A stretch of 37,362 nt of DNA, from positions 1 to 37,362 of the forward strand of contig JAAYQC010000097.1 in assembly GCA_012519515.1 (NCBI GenBank), in the 5' to 3' direction. The notes below the pieces were generated by a model. That model was given only the letters and a program-made list of their open reading frames with translations. It ran no database searches and was not told the origin of the DNA. This stretch comes from Bacteroidales bacterium. Lineage in GTDB: Bacteria > Bacteroidota > Bacteroidia > Bacteroidales > VadinHA17. Made by a program: the position numbers and the translations under genes. This document shows positions 16,073 to 25,616 of this stretch, one piece after another. Numbering within the stretch: position 1 is the first letter of the stretch; each line of letters starts with the position of its first letter.

Positions 16073-18693
16073 CAAAGTTCCAGCTTCATCTGTGCGGGAT
16101 CCGGGGGTTTCCCCTCATGTGGCTTTTTCTCTTCTTCCTCTTCATGTTCAATCACGGCCACAGGTCTTGATTCCTTTTTCACCACAGGTTCAATTTCCTG
16201 AATGTTATCCACCATAAAGCTGGTAAGACGCTTACCTTTTGCCTTGTAGCTTTTCACTCCTATGAACTCGGCAACTTCAATTATCTCGTTGTTGCGTTCC
16301 TTGTGCTTACCCCCGAACTGGATCTCAAAACGGGGATACTCTACTTCGGTCAGGCTTACAAGCTTCGACTCAGGATCTTTATTGATGAAGCAAAGCGGGT
16401 TTTCAGATTCCTCAATAATGAATCTCTTGACATAATAGAATTTCTGTTCTGCATCCCAGTAAACGGCGGAATACACTGTTCCCGGGCGATATTTTTCTAT
16501 TATCAGTATATTTTCTTCAAAATGGTTCGAAAGGTCGAATCCCGTTGTTCTGAAGTTGCCATTCTTGGTGATCACGAGTATCTTGTCGTCGGCGCTGAAT
16601 TCACCGAGGAAGATACCTCTTCCATCGCTGTTCAGCCTGTATATGGCATCATCGAACCATATCTTTCTCCCTCCCAGTGTCGAAAGGCCCTTCTCCTTCA
16701 GTGTTATTTTATTAACAGCGTTTCGGGTCAGGATATTTCCCATCGTTGTTTTGCCCTTAATGGCCAGCTGGCTGAAATCAAACTCCAGAATCAGTTTTTT
16801 GATTCTTGCCTTGGGCTTGTGATGAACTTTGATCACTTCGGCTTCACCGTTGGGATTGGCGCTCAGGTACAGGATTCTTGAACCCGGAGTTCCCTTTGTC
16901 AGGTTGTATTCCTTGTCGCGGGTAAGTCCCGAAATGGCACATCTTTTGACATAGTAAGGGCCATTCCTGCCATCCTGATACACTATATTATAAATAGTAC
17001 GTTCATCATTCTTCAGGAAAACCTGGGCATAGATCAGGTCGTTTCCCACGAAAACCTTATCTGCCACTTTCGTGATAAGATAGCTTCCGTCCTTTCTAAT
17101 CACAAGGATATCATCAATATCGGAGCACTCACATACGAATTCATCCTTTTTGAGTCCGGTGCCAATAAAGCCTTCCTTGTAGTTAATATAGAGGCGTGCA
17201 TTGTTTGCAACCACCTTTGTTACATTGATGGTGTCGAAGCTTCTGATCTCTGTTTTTCTTTCCCTTCCCTTTCCGTATTTCTTCTTTATCTGTCTGAAAT
17301 AGTTTATTGCATATGGAATCAGGTTCTTAAGATGGTTTCTGACCTCTTCCATCGCGGCATCGAGCGACTTGATGTGCTCATCCGCCCTTTTGGCATCGTA
17401 TTTTGATATCCGTTTTATCTTTATTTCGGTGAGCATGATGATATCATCCCTGGTGATATCTCTCATCAATCTCTTTCTGAAAGGTTTCAGGCCATCCTCT
17501 ATTGTCTTTATCACTGCCTCCCAGGTTTCGCACTCTTCAATATCCCGGTAAATCCTTTCCTCGATGAAAATCTTCTCGAGCGATGACATGTGCCATTCTT
17601 CCATCAGTTCGGAAAGTCTTATCTCGAGTTCCGTTTTCAGCAGTTCAACAGTGTTGTCGGTGGAGATCTTCAGTATATCGCTGACACCCATGAACGAGGG
17701 TTTGTTGCCGGTGACCACGCATGTATTGGGCGATATGGAGCATTCGCAATCGGTTACCGCGTAAAGGGCGTCGATGGTTTTATCGGGCGAGACGCCGGGC
17801 ATCAGATAGATAACTATCTCCACATTCGATGATGTGTTGTCATCAATCTTCCTGATCTTAATCTTTCCCTTATCGTTGGCCTTTATTATTGAATCGATAA
17901 GGCTCGACGTCGTTTTACCGAAAGGGATTTCGGTGATTACCAGCGTTCGCTTATCGATTTTATCTATTTTGGCTCTTACCTTTACCACCCCACCCCTTTG
18001 TCCGTCGTTGTATTTTGAAACATCTACCAGGCCTCCCGTGGGGAAATCGGGCCAGAGGACGAATTCCTTACCCTGCAGGTAAAGGATAGATGCGTCGATG
18101 ATCTCGTTGAAATTATGGGGAAGTATTTTTGAAGCAAGCCCCACTGCAATTCCCTCTGCTCCCGTTGCAAGCAGAAGCGGGAATTTGACAGGGAGAGTCA
18201 CGGGTTCCTTGTTCCTTCCGTCATATGAGAGTTTCCACTCGGTGGTTTTAGGGTTGAAGACCACTTCGAGAGCAAATTTCGACAGCCGCGCTTCGATATA
18301 CCTGGGAGCTGCAGCACCGTCGCCGGTAAGAATATTACCCCAGTTGCCCTGGGTATCGACAAGAAGGTCCTTTTGGCCTAACTGGACAAGTGCATCTCCT
18401 ATTGAAGCATCTCCATGCGGATGGAATTGCATGGTATGGCCAATAATGTTAGCCACCTTATTGAAGCGGCCGTCGTCCATTCTCTTCATGGAATGGAGGA
18501 TACGCCGCTGAACGGGTTTCAGTCCGTCGTAAAGATGAGGCACTGCCCGTTCGAGAATGACGTATGAAGCGTAATCGAGGAACCAGTCCTTGTACATTCC
18601 CGACAATGCCGTCACCGAATGCATGGCAGCCGGGCTCTGAGCAATATCACCTCTCTCTTCAGGCCTGTTCATTTCAAGATCCTGATCTTCCAT
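16072..18693 (-). CDS. parC: DNA topoisomerase IV subunit A (Bacteroidota type)
   Basis: The 873-residue protein is the DNA breakage-rejoining subunit of a type IIA topoisomerase that separates daughter chromosomes. It has the N-terminal GLKPVQRRIL motif, the quinolone-region helix HPHGDASIGDAL (91-102), catalytic Tyr132 in APRYIEA, the tower and coiled-coil regions, and a six-bladed GyrA-box-like C-terminal domain from about 520. A Lys/Glu-rich tail ends the protein. The position equivalent to GyrA Ser83 is Ala96, while the Asp87 equivalent is kept (Asp100). Its gene starts 24 bases after parE ends, so both subunits come from one transcript. The pairing with the 615-residue ParE-type partner supports topoisomerase IV over gyrase. 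Confidence 0.94.
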   Translation of the reverse strand: MEDQDLEMNRPEERGDIAQSPAAMHSVTALSGMYKDWFLDYASYVILERAVPHLYDGLKPVQRRILHSMKRMDDGRFNKVANIIGHTMQFHPHGDASIGDALVQLGQKDLLVDTQGNWGNILTGDGAAAPRYIEARLSKFALEVVFNPKTTEWKLSYDGRNKEPVTLPVKFPLLLATGAEGIAVGLASKILPHNFNEIIDASILYLQGKEFVLWPDFPTGGLVDVSKYNDGQRGGVVKVRAKIDKIDKRTLVITEIPFGKTTSSLIDSIIKANDKGKIKIRKIDDNTSSNVEIVIYLMPGVSPDKTIDALYAVTDCECSISPNTCVVTGNKPSFMGVSDILKISTDNTVELLKTELEIRLSELMEEWHMSSLEKIFIEERIYRDIEECETWEAVIKTIEDGLKPFRKRLMRDITRDDIIMLTEIKIKRISKYDAKRADEHIKSLDAAMEEVRNHLKNLIPYAINYFRQIKKKYGKGRERKTEIRSFDTINVTKVVANNARLYINYKEGFIGTGLKKDEFVCECSDIDDILVIRKDGSYLITKVADKVFVGNDLIYAQVFLKNDERTIYNIVYQDGRNGPYYVKRCAISGLTRDKEYNLTKGTPGSRILYLSANPNGEAEVIKVHHKPKARIKKLILEFDFSQLAIKGKTTMGNILTRNAVNKITLKEKGLSTLGGRKIWFDDAIYRLNSDGRGIFLGEFSADDKILVITKNGNFRTTGFDLSNHFEENILIIEKYRPGTVYSAVYWDAEQKFYYVKRFIIEESENPLCFINKDPESKLVSLTEVEYPRFEIQFGGKHKERNNEIIEVAEFIGVKSYKAKGKRLTSFMVDNIQEIEPVVKKESRPVAVIEHEEEEEKKPHEGKPPDPAQMKLEL

Positions 18694-18717
18694 CCTCTTC
18701 TTATTCTGTTAAATTCT

Positions 18718-20565
18718 TTATACTTCCTGCTCGACGAGATCCTCCTCCACTCTCAGGTTTTCAATAATGAAATCCTGCCTGTCAGGGGTATTTTTTCCCA
18801 TGTAAAACTCGAGATAGCTATGCACGGTGTCGTGTTTTTTCATCCTCACGGGTTCCAGCCTCATGTCCTTTCCTATGAAATTTTTAAACTCATCGGGAGA
18901 AATTTCCCCGAGGCCTTTGAACCTTGTTATCTCGGGCGATGGTCCCAGTGCTTTAATGGCCTTTTCCTTTTCACCCTGAGTATAGCAATATCTTGTTTCC
19001 TTTTTGTTCCTCACCCTGAAAAGCGGTGTCTGAAGAATATATACATGTCCTTTTCTGACAAGGTCGGGAAAGAACTGCAGGAAGAAGGTGAGCAGAAGCA
19101 GTCTTATATGCATCCCGTCGACATCGGCGTCGGTTGCTATTACCACATTGTTGTATCGCAGATCCTCCAGTCCGTCCTCAATGTTGAGTGCAGCCTGAAG
19201 GAGATTGAACTCTTCGTTTTCGTATACGATCTTCTTTGTAAGGCCGTAGGTATTAAGGGGTTTGCCTCTCAGGCTGAATACTGCCTGTGTTTCCACGTCG
19301 CGCGACTTGGTTATTGAACCGCTGGCGGAGTCTCCCTCGGTAATGAAGATGGTTGAATCAAGCTTGCGTGCATCGTTGCTGTTGAAGTGTATCCTGCAGT
19401 CACGCAGCTTGCGGTTATGAAGGCTTACCTTCTTTGCCCTTTCCCTGGCAAGCTTCTTGATCGAGGAGATTGCTTTTCTTTCCTTTTCGGAATCCTGAAT
19501 CTTCTGATGGATGATCCTGGCAGGTTCGGGGTTTTTGTGAAGATAGTCGTCAAGCTGTTTCCTTATGAACTCGAAGATGAAATTTCTTACTGAAGGTCCT
19601 TCGGGACCCATGTCTTTCGAACCCAGTTTGGTCTTTGTCTGCGATTCAAATATAGGTTCTTCAACCTTTATGCTGATTGCAGCAATTATTGACGCCTTGA
19701 TATCGGCAGGATCGAAGTCCTTCTTGTAGAAATTATTAATTGTTTTGACGAAAGCCTCCTTGAAAGCTGCAAGGTGGGTTCCGCCCTGTGTGGTATTCTG
19801 CCCGTTTACAAAGCTGTAATATTCTTCCCCGTAATGTGAACCATGGGTAAAAGCAAGTTCAATATCGTCGCCTGTAAGATGAATTATCGGATACAGGCCC
19901 TCCTTGTTCATATTTTCGTTGAGCAGGTCAACAAGGCCGTTCTTCGACTGGAATCTGGTACCGTTGAAATTGATTACAAGTCCGGTGTTCAGGTATACGT
20001 AGTTTTTAAGCATTGAATCCACGTATTCCGAGATAAAGTGGTATTGTCCGAACATTGCCTCGTCGGGCTGAAAAATAACCTCAACGCCGTTTTCTTCACT
20101 TGTCGGTTCAAGAGGAAAGTCATTTACGATCAGCCCATGTGCGAATTCACTCACCTTAACCTGTCCGTCGCGGAAGGATTTGATCACGAATTTGCCCGAC
20201 AACGCGTTCACTGCCTTGACACCGACACCGTTAAGGCCTACAGATTTCTTGAAAGCCTTGGAATCGTATTTGGCGCCTGTATTCATCCTTGAAACTACTT
20301 CCGTTACTTTTCCCAGGGGAATACCTCTGCCGTAATCACGTACTCTTACCTCGTTCCCATTGATGGACACATCGATCTTCCTTCCGAAGGACATCATGAA
20401 TTCATCAATTGAGTTATCCATCACCTCTTTCAGAAGAACATAAATACCGTCATCCTGCGATGAGCCGTCGCCCAGTTTTCCTATGTACATACCGGGTCTC
20501 AACCTGATATGTTCGCGCCACTCAAGAGTCTTTATATGTTCCTCTGAATATCCGACAACTGTCAT
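18718..20565 (-). CDS. parE: DNA topoisomerase IV subunit B (ATPase subunit)
   Basis: The 615-residue protein supplies the ATP-driven clamp for topoisomerase IV. The GHKL ATPase site shows Glu47 and Asn51 ([10 protein letters not shown]), the DYGRGIP loop and the [14 protein letters not shown] lid. The transducer carries QTKTKL. The TOPRIM domain has EGDSASG (410-416) and DADVDG (479-484), which bind magnesium. It lacks the long gyrase insert, and length fits ParE. It heads the leftward set parE-parC-aroK-HEAT-nSTAND. A -7 box at 20583-20590 lies just upstream. Confidence 0.95.
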   Translation of the reverse strand: MTVVGYSEEHIKTLEWREHIRLRPGMYIGKLGDGSSQDDGIYVLLKEVMDNSIDEFMMSFGRKIDVSINGNEVRVRDYGRGIPLGKVTEVVSRMNTGAKYDSKAFKKSVGLNGVGVKAVNALSGKFVIKSFRDGQVKVSEFAHGLIVNDFPLEPTSEENGVEVIFQPDEAMFGQYHFISEYVDSMLKNYVYLNTGLVINFNGTRFQSKNGLVDLLNENMNKEGLYPIIHLTGDDIELAFTHGSHYGEEYYSFVNGQNTTQGGTHLAAFKEAFVKTINNFYKKDFDPADIKASIIAAISIKVEEPIFESQTKTKLGSKDMGPEGPSVRNFIFEFIRKQLDDYLHKNPEPARIIHQKIQDSEKERKAISSIKKLARERAKKVSLHNRKLRDCRIHFNSNDARKLDSTIFITEGDSASGSITKSRDVETQAVFSLRGKPLNTYGLTKKIVYENEEFNLLQAALNIEDGLEDLRYNNVVIATDADVDGMHIRLLLLTFFLQFFPDLVRKGHVYILQTPLFRVRNKKETRYCYTQGEKEKAIKALGPSPEITRFKGLGEISPDEFKNFIGKDMRLEPVRMKKHDTVHSYLEFYMGKNTPDRQDFIIENLRVEEDLVEQEV

Positions 20566-20582
20566 TTTCCGGAATTTTTGCG

Positions 20583-20590
20583 CAAATATA
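20583..20590 (-). promoter_or_regulatory. -7 promoter element of the parE transcript
   Basis: Read leftward this is TATATTTG, an exact TAnnTTTG match 17 bases before the parE ATG. The start point would give a very short leader. No TTTG at -33 was found. Confidence 0.45.
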
Positions 20591-20762
20591 ATTAATTCGA
20601 TATTAGTCGTCAGTTCTAATTTTCAACAATACGACCTGCTTTTGTTCGCTCTGAAGGCACCTCAGAAGCCGGTCTGAAATATTTCATCTGATTAATTGAC
20701 TCTTAAGCCACACATCAAATGATTGTGAACAGCGCTATAGGTTGTTAATAAATGGTGGACAA

Positions 20763-22562
20763 TCAGACAATCCCCATCTGCCTCATGAGAAAAGCAGCGT
20801 TCATCTTCCGGGTAATTCCGTCACGGAGAAGATAGTCGAAGCTGATATTTTCACCATCAATTTCGATTTCGAAGCATTTGTTCAGGACCCTTCCCGGGTG
20901 TTCCTGCTCCATTTCCCCCAGGGAGATGTCATGAGTGGCGATCAATCCTGTTCCTCCCAGCTCAAGCAGTTTTCCCAGGAATTGTTTTGAGCCAAGGCTC
21001 TTGTCAGTCGAGTTAGTACCCTTGAGTATCTCATCTAGGAGAAAAAATATGTTTTCTTCTCTTTCAAGCCTCTCTTTCAATATTTTAAGTCTCTTTAGCT
21101 CAGCATAGAAATAGGATTCATTATGGTTCAGGGAATCGACTGTCCTCATGCTTGTAAAAAGCTTTACGGGAGCAAGATTCATGCTGCGGGCGCACACCGG
21201 GGCTCCAGTCATCCCCAGTATCATGTTAACCGCAACAGTTCTTAGAAAGGTGCTCTTACCCGCCATGTTGGCGCCGGTTATAATGTAAACTATTCCCTTT
21301 TCACTGACTGAAAAATCATTGCATACCCGTGTATCGCGGGGAAGCAGGGGATGGCCCAGGGCAACTGCTTCAAACACAGGTTCCCGCTCGCTTATTGAAG
21401 GGTAGCAATAGTCGGGGTTGTTAAAGGCATAATTAGCCAGGCTGTTGAGGGCATCTGCCTTGCCGAGGAGGCTCAGCCATAAGGGAAGTCCCTGCTCTGC
21501 CGATTTCCGCCATTTTTCAAGCTTGATTATGCAGTGAAAATCCCAGAGCAGAAAACCGTTTAAAAGGAATCCTAGAATCATGTTAAGTCTGCTGTCGAAC
21601 TTCCTGATCAGTCTGTCCAGATCCCTTATCTTTCCGGCAACTGACCCGCCGGCTGAGCAGAGTTTATCCTTAACTGACAGCAGTATGGCGGAATTAAAAC
21701 TTTCATTTTCGAAAGCTGAAACAAGCTGTCCGAATGAAAAGAGAAAATTATGTTTTCGTGAAACCATATCATGAATCCTGTTTGTCCTGCCAAACGACAG
21801 GCCTGTCAGGCCAAGGTTGACAAGGAAAATCAGCATGAAGGCGGAAAATGGCATGATTCCTCCTATAAGCAATCCGAAGGATGCAAGCGCTGCTGCCGGG
21901 AGGATGTAGTAAGCAATCCTTTTAAACGGCGATGCAATCGAATCTTCATCTTCTCCGAGCCATTCCCTCAGACTATTTATTTCTTCATCGTCAAGAGGCT
22001 TTCCCAGTCCGCATGCCATGAATTTCTGGCGCCATTCCAGCTTCGCTGCCAGTTCCCGCACTGCTTCCTGCATTGGTAATATCTCATTTCTAAGCTTATA
22101 TGGATCGAGCAGCCAGGTCACAAGCATGTTTCTACCCGAACCCGTCACTGTCCGGTTCAGATAACTGAACAGGGAAGAATTGCCGAAAAGGTCGATATCG
22201 ACCGAAAAATCATGTCCCAGATCGATAAAATCCGCTCCGCCGTTGAATGGAGAAAAATCGCCGTCGAGAGCCCTGATCTCGTTTCCGTTAATCCTTATCA
22301 GGTTTTCGGCTATCGTGATCTCCGAAGTGAGATCCCCGAATATCCTGATAAGGAACAGAAATAATACTATTGCTGAAAAGAGTACGGCAGTTCCTGCGAT
22401 TAGCGAATGGTTAAAAGTCAGGACCGACAGGACAGCTCCGCCAATGAAAACCAGAAGTCTGAGCAGTGATACAAGAAGATGTTTTTTCTTTAATTCCGAA
22501 AGCTCCTGTTCCTGTTCCTGCTTCAGTCCCTGGTATATTTCCCTTATCTTCTGCCGATCCAT
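20763..22562 (-). CDS. Membrane-anchored MutS-like ATPase
   Basis: The C-terminal half of this 599-residue protein is a MutS-family ABC-type ATPase: Walker A TGANMAGKST (429-438), the SYFYAELKRL signature region (about 483-492), Walker B FFLLDEILKGTN (506-517) and the ATHD switch His (542-545). Residues about 120-200 and 270-380 resemble the MutS core/clamp. Unlike canonical MutS it lacks the mismatch-recognition domain I and has hydrophobic pairs at about 30-73 and 216-256 that look like four membrane helices. It may act on DNA near the membrane or on another substrate; a role in mismatch repair should not be assumed. The ATG lies one base after the preceding stop (TGAaATG), so it is coupled to the upstream gene. 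Confidence 0.85.
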   Translation of the reverse strand: MDRQKIREIYQGLKQEQEQELSELKKKHLLVSLLRLLVFIGGAVLSVLTFNHSLIAGTAVLFSAIVLFLFLIRIFGDLTSEITIAENLIRINGNEIRALDGDFSPFNGGADFIDLGHDFSVDIDLFGNSSLFSYLNRTVTGSGRNMLVTWLLDPYKLRNEILPMQEAVRELAAKLEWRQKFMACGLGKPLDDEEINSLREWLGEDEDSIASPFKRIAYYILPAAALASFGLLIGGIMPFSAFMLIFLVNLGLTGLSFGRTNRIHDMVSRKHNFLFSFGQLVSAFENESFNSAILLSVKDKLCSAGGSVAGKIRDLDRLIRKFDSRLNMILGFLLNGFLLWDFHCIIKLEKWRKSAEQGLPLWLSLLGKADALNSLANYAFNNPDYCYPSISEREPVFEAVALGHPLLPRDTRVCNDFSVSEKGIVYIITGANMAGKSTFLRTVAVNMILGMTGAPVCARSMNLAPVKLFTSMRTVDSLNHNESYFYAELKRLKILKERLEREENIFFLLDEILKGTNSTDKSLGSKQFLGKLLELGGTGLIATHDISLGEMEQEHPGRVLNKCFEIEIDGENISFDYLLRDGITRKMNAAFLMRQMGIV

Positions 22563-22563
22563 T

Positions 22564-23340
22564 TCAAAACATCAATGCCTTCACCCTGAAATCAGATTTC
22601 TTCCTGAAGTAATCCGGTCTTTTCGGTTCAAAATGCCATGTCCATTCTTCTGTATGTTCCGCTTCAGGCAGCTTAACCAGAACTGAAGGTTTTTCGCTTA
22701 TTCTACCGGAACTTTCCGTGATTATCTCGGAGATATCGGAAATAAGGACCGACTTGTGTTTTTTCAGGAATCGCAAATGGTTTTCCTGGACCCTTTGTCT
22801 GAACCTGAGCCTGGCTTCTTCATCTCCCCCCGATCTTTTTTTAAGGAATTCAAGGGGAAGTAATTCCAGTTGAGTCATGATATTCAGTGAAATAAGCATA
22901 CCCGGATCGAACTGCAGACTGAACTCAGCTACATTTATTTCGTCGGGCGATTTAAGCCTGTTGAATAAGAATACTCTTCGGGCTTTCTCCCATACTTCAT
23001 GAATTAGTCCTCCTGAAATATCATCCTCGATCAGGGTAACCTTGTTCAGTTCCCTGACCTGTTCCCTGACTTCAGGCGGATGGACTATATCGATCAGGTA
23101 TACTTCCGTTCCGGTGTCGGATATTTCCCTAAGTGGAAAATCGAGGAGCCAGCCGCTTCCAAGAACCGTCACCCTGGATGGCTTATATACTTTCAATGCC
23201 TTCATAATAAAAGCCCTGCAGTTGTTAAGGTGACTGTTCCAGCTTCCTTCTTCATCAAAATGATGATAAATAAGTCCTCTCTGATAGTTGTAATAACCCA
23301 TTCTGTGGAGCACCCGGCGGTATGAAAGGTCGTATGCCAT
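22564..23340 (-). CDS. Unknown protein with a Rossmann/SAM-like segment
   Basis: I do not recognise this 258-residue family. The segment 57-88 (VTVLGSGWLLDFPL, then EVYLIDIVHP) has the glycine loop and acidic end of strand 2 of a class I methyltransferase or related Rossmann fold, and a following EDDISGG loop resembles the adenine-binding region. The middle and C-terminus, including an RFRQRVQENHLRFL helix, are charged and soluble. The gene is coupled to both neighbours by TGAaATG junctions, between plsC and the MutS-like gene. A methyltransferase role is possible but the catalytic motif is not clear. Confidence 0.7.
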   Translation of the reverse strand: MAYDLSYRRVLHRMGYYNYQRGLIYHHFDEEGSWNSHLNNCRAFIMKALKVYKPSRVTVLGSGWLLDFPLREISDTGTEVYLIDIVHPPEVREQVRELNKVTLIEDDISGGLIHEVWEKARRVFLFNRLKSPDEINVAEFSLQFDPGMLISLNIMTQLELLPLEFLKKRSGGDEEARLRFRQRVQENHLRFLKKHKSVLISDISEIITESSGRISEKPSVLVKLPEAEHTEEWTWHFEPKRPDYFRKKSDFRVKALMF

Positions 23341-23341
23341 T

Positions 23342-24079
23342 TCAGGAGTTTCGTCGCATTTCGTTTAGTTCCCTGATCATAAAGTTACTAAATTTCAAGG
23401 AAAGTACATCAGGATCGGTGGTCCCGAATGAGTCGGGGTTAACCGGTTCGAAGACCTTCAGTTTAACCCTGTGGCCTGTAGTGAAAACAAGTCCGTGTTT
23501 CGGAAGAGCCTCTCCCGATCCGTCGAGTACTATCGGCAGGATAGGCACTCCGGCATCGATTGCCATCTGGAATGCACCTCTTTTAAAAAATCCTATATCC
23601 CCGGTAACCGACCTTGTGCCTTCGGGAAACATCATTACCGAGATGCCCTGCATGAGCGACCGCATCGATTTTTCCATCATTTGTTCCTTGCTGTCAGGGT
23701 TCCCCCTGTTGATAATGATGTAATCGGCCATTCTCAGGTACCATCCCACGAAAGGTACCTTCAGGTTCTCTACCTTCGAAACCCATTTCAGGTCGTAGCA
23801 CAGGCAGTTAATAAACAGGATGTCAAGGATCGACTGATGATTTGATATTATAACATAAGGTACATTGCCGGATACATTCTCCTTTCCTTCGATGATCAGT
23901 TTCCATATAGGAGTAAGTCCTACAAGGATTTTGCTTTGCCGGTTAAGAAGCCGGTGGATCACCTTCCTGTTTTTATCGAATGGAAGGGTGAAAATCCAGA
24001 TCAGGAAGGTGACCGGGAAAAACACAACAATCATAATCACTCCGGTCAACCATATGAAAATCGATTTCAGAGCATCCAT
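23342..24079 (-). CDS. plsC: 1-acyl-sn-glycerol-3-phosphate acyltransferase
   Basis: The 245-residue protein acylates lysophosphatidic acid to phosphatidic acid at the inner membrane. The catalytic NHxxxxD motif is N80-H81-QSIL-D86, and the substrate-binding FPEGTRS is at 151-157. A hydrophobic N-terminus (about 6-32) anchors it in the membrane. The IINRG block near 122 is also typical. Length is normal for PlsC. It lies 16 bases after lplA, inside the long leftward set. Substrate could be another lysolipid, but the classic motifs favour PlsC. Confidence 0.92.
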   Translation of the reverse strand: MDALKSIFIWLTGVIMIVVFFPVTFLIWIFTLPFDKNRKVIHRLLNRQSKILVGLTPIWKLIIEGKENVSGNVPYVIISNHQSILDILFINCLCYDLKWVSKVENLKVPFVGWYLRMADYIIINRGNPDSKEQMMEKSMRSLMQGISVMMFPEGTRSVTGDIGFFKRGAFQMAIDAGVPILPIVLDGSGEALPKHGLVFTTGHRVKLKVFEPVNPDSFGTTDPDVLSLKFSNFMIRELNEMRRNS

Positions 24080-24095
24080 AAGCAGTTTTCCTTAC

Positions 24096-25046
24096 TTAAA
24101 AGAGGTTAAAGATATCAAATCCAGGGCAAAAGCCATTCTCTTTATCCAGAATTTGCCTTACATCCTCCACCATGTGCCTGCATCCCGGGAGCTTCCGGCA
24201 TGCCTCTTCAAGTCCGGAATGTCCTGTTATCAAGCACTCATCTATAATTCCATCCTTCACCGACAGCTCGCATGTTACCTGTCTGTTGTCGAACATGAAG
24301 AGGTTTCTGAAGACATATGGCGGTCCAAAGGCATAATTCCAGTCCCATGTTTTGTAGCGACTTTCCGCGAGTCCGGCAATTCTTTCTTTCTCCGTCTCTG
24401 ACAAGGTCGAAACGACCGCACCCGGGTAATTCCGGAGGAACCATTCCAGCATCAAATCCCTGAAACGCTCAGTACCGGCTACGTTTTTAAGTATTCCTCC
24501 AAGGTTGATAACCGGCGAGGGATTAGAAGGAACCGCCCCGGACCCGTAATTTGAAGTGTCCTTCCTGATTGAATTCCTCAGAAAATCGAGGTCGGCCTCG
24601 AACAGGAGAGTGCCATGGTGAAGAACCCTGTTCCTGAAAACATACTCGGCGTTGCCCGAGATCTTGAGCCCTCCGATCTTCAGATCGCTCTTTCCTTCAA
24701 AACGGGCGTCGATACCCAGAGAAGCAAGAAAAGAGATCACAGGCCGGGTATACTTTCTGAAATCGACCTGCCTGCCTTCAGTACTATTAAGAATAAAGCT
24801 AAAATTCAGGTTTCCGGGGTCATGGAAAACGGTTCCCCCTCCCGAGATTCTCCTTATCACCGGAATCTCATTTTCAGTTACAAACCTTGTGTTGGTTTCC
24901 CTGTGGGAAAGCTGGTGCTTTCCTATTATAAGCGACCTTTCATTGATTGAGAGGATAAAATATTCCCCGGGCGAATTCCTCATGAGGAATTCATCTGCTG
25001 CAAGGTTGAAAAAGGGATCGCCCGAAGGCATGATAATGCACTGCAT
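24096..25046 (-). CDS. lplA: Lipoate-protein ligase A
   Basis: The 316-residue protein activates free lipoate with ATP and transfers it to the lipoyl domains of dehydrogenase complexes or GcvH. It shows RRISGGGTVFHD (65-76), the NLNFSFI strand and the adenylation Lys128 in LKISGNAEY, followed by RVLHHGTLLF. Residues about 240-316 form the C-terminal accessory domain. Length and order match single-chain LplA. The window also has lipA and lipB at 33-34.6 kb, so the organism should have both salvage and synthesis of lipoate. It lies nine bases after the PAP2 gene. Confidence 0.93.
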   Translation of the reverse strand: MQCIIMPSGDPFFNLAADEFLMRNSPGEYFILSINERSLIIGKHQLSHRETNTRFVTENEIPVIRRISGGGTVFHDPGNLNFSFILNSTEGRQVDFRKYTRPVISFLASLGIDARFEGKSDLKIGGLKISGNAEYVFRNRVLHHGTLLFEADLDFLRNSIRKDTSNYGSGAVPSNPSPVINLGGILKNVAGTERFRDLMLEWFLRNYPGAVVSTLSETEKERIAGLAESRYKTWDWNYAFGPPYVFRNLFMFDNRQVTCELSVKDGIIDECLITGHSGLEEACRKLPGCRHMVEDVRQILDKENGFCPGFDIFNLF

Positions 25047-25055
25047 TGTCTTATG

Positions 25056-25616
25056 TTAAACCTTCACCAGGGTTTTCCTTTCGTACAATGAGAATAACTT
25101 ACAGATTCCCCATCCTATAAAGGCTCCGAGAACTGCGCCCCCCACGATATCGCCCGGGTAATGTACTCCCAGGTATATTCTGCTGTAGCTGACTGCCGAA
25201 GCCCACAGGATTATAAAAACCGTGTACCATTTTTTCCTGAATAAAAGAAGGCTCAGGAAGGCTACATTGAATGAGTTGGCCGCGTGTGATGATACGAATC
25301 CGTGGCTGCCGCCGCAGACTCCCCTGACCATGTGCACGAGTCCCTGGAGGGAAGTTTCATGGCAGGGCCGCGGCCGGGCGACGAGATCCTTGATCAGAAC
25401 AGAAATACGGTCAGACAGAAAAATTGCCAGTGCAATCAATAGCAGCAGTATCCAGATCTTTTTCCCGAATTTCATTCCCATCCAAACGAGAATGGCAAGG
25501 TAAAGGGGTGCCCACACCAGCTTCATGCTGAGAAAGAACATAATGTCGTCCCAGAATGGTGAATTAGCCGAATTGAGAAATAGAAACAGCTGCTGATCAA
25601 TCTGTTCCATAGGCAT
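25056..25616 (-). CDS. PAP2-family membrane phosphatase
   Basis: The product has five to six hydrophobic helices and the three-part PAP2 phosphatase signature: KDLVARPRP (KxxxxxxRP), SSHA in place of the common PSGH, and SRIYLGVHYPGD (SRxxxxxHxxxD) with the nucleophile-linked His and Asp. It probably dephosphorylates a lipid phosphate such as undecaprenyl pyrophosphate or phosphatidylglycerophosphate at the membrane. I chose the ATG at 25616, giving 186 residues, because it overlaps the obg stop by one base (TGATG); an in-frame start eight codons earlier would lie within obg. The neighbouring plsC is consistent with a lipid role. Confidence 0.9.
   Translation of the reverse strand: MPMEQIDQQLFLFLNSANSPFWDDIMFFLSMKLVWAPLYLAILVWMGMKFGKKIWILLLLIALAIFLSDRISVLIKDLVARPRPCHETSLQGLVHMVRGVCGGSHGFVSSHAANSFNVAFLSLLLFRKKWYTVFIILWASAVSYSRIYLGVHYPGDIVGGAVLGAFIGWGICKLFSLYERKTLVKV

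Noticed and set aside
16303-16881. Rightward 192-codon open frame
   Set aside because: It lies wholly antisense to the parC C-terminal domain.
18619-19317. Rightward 232-codon open frame
   Set aside because: It lies opposite the end of parE and the start of parC, both clearly real, and its product resembles no protein.
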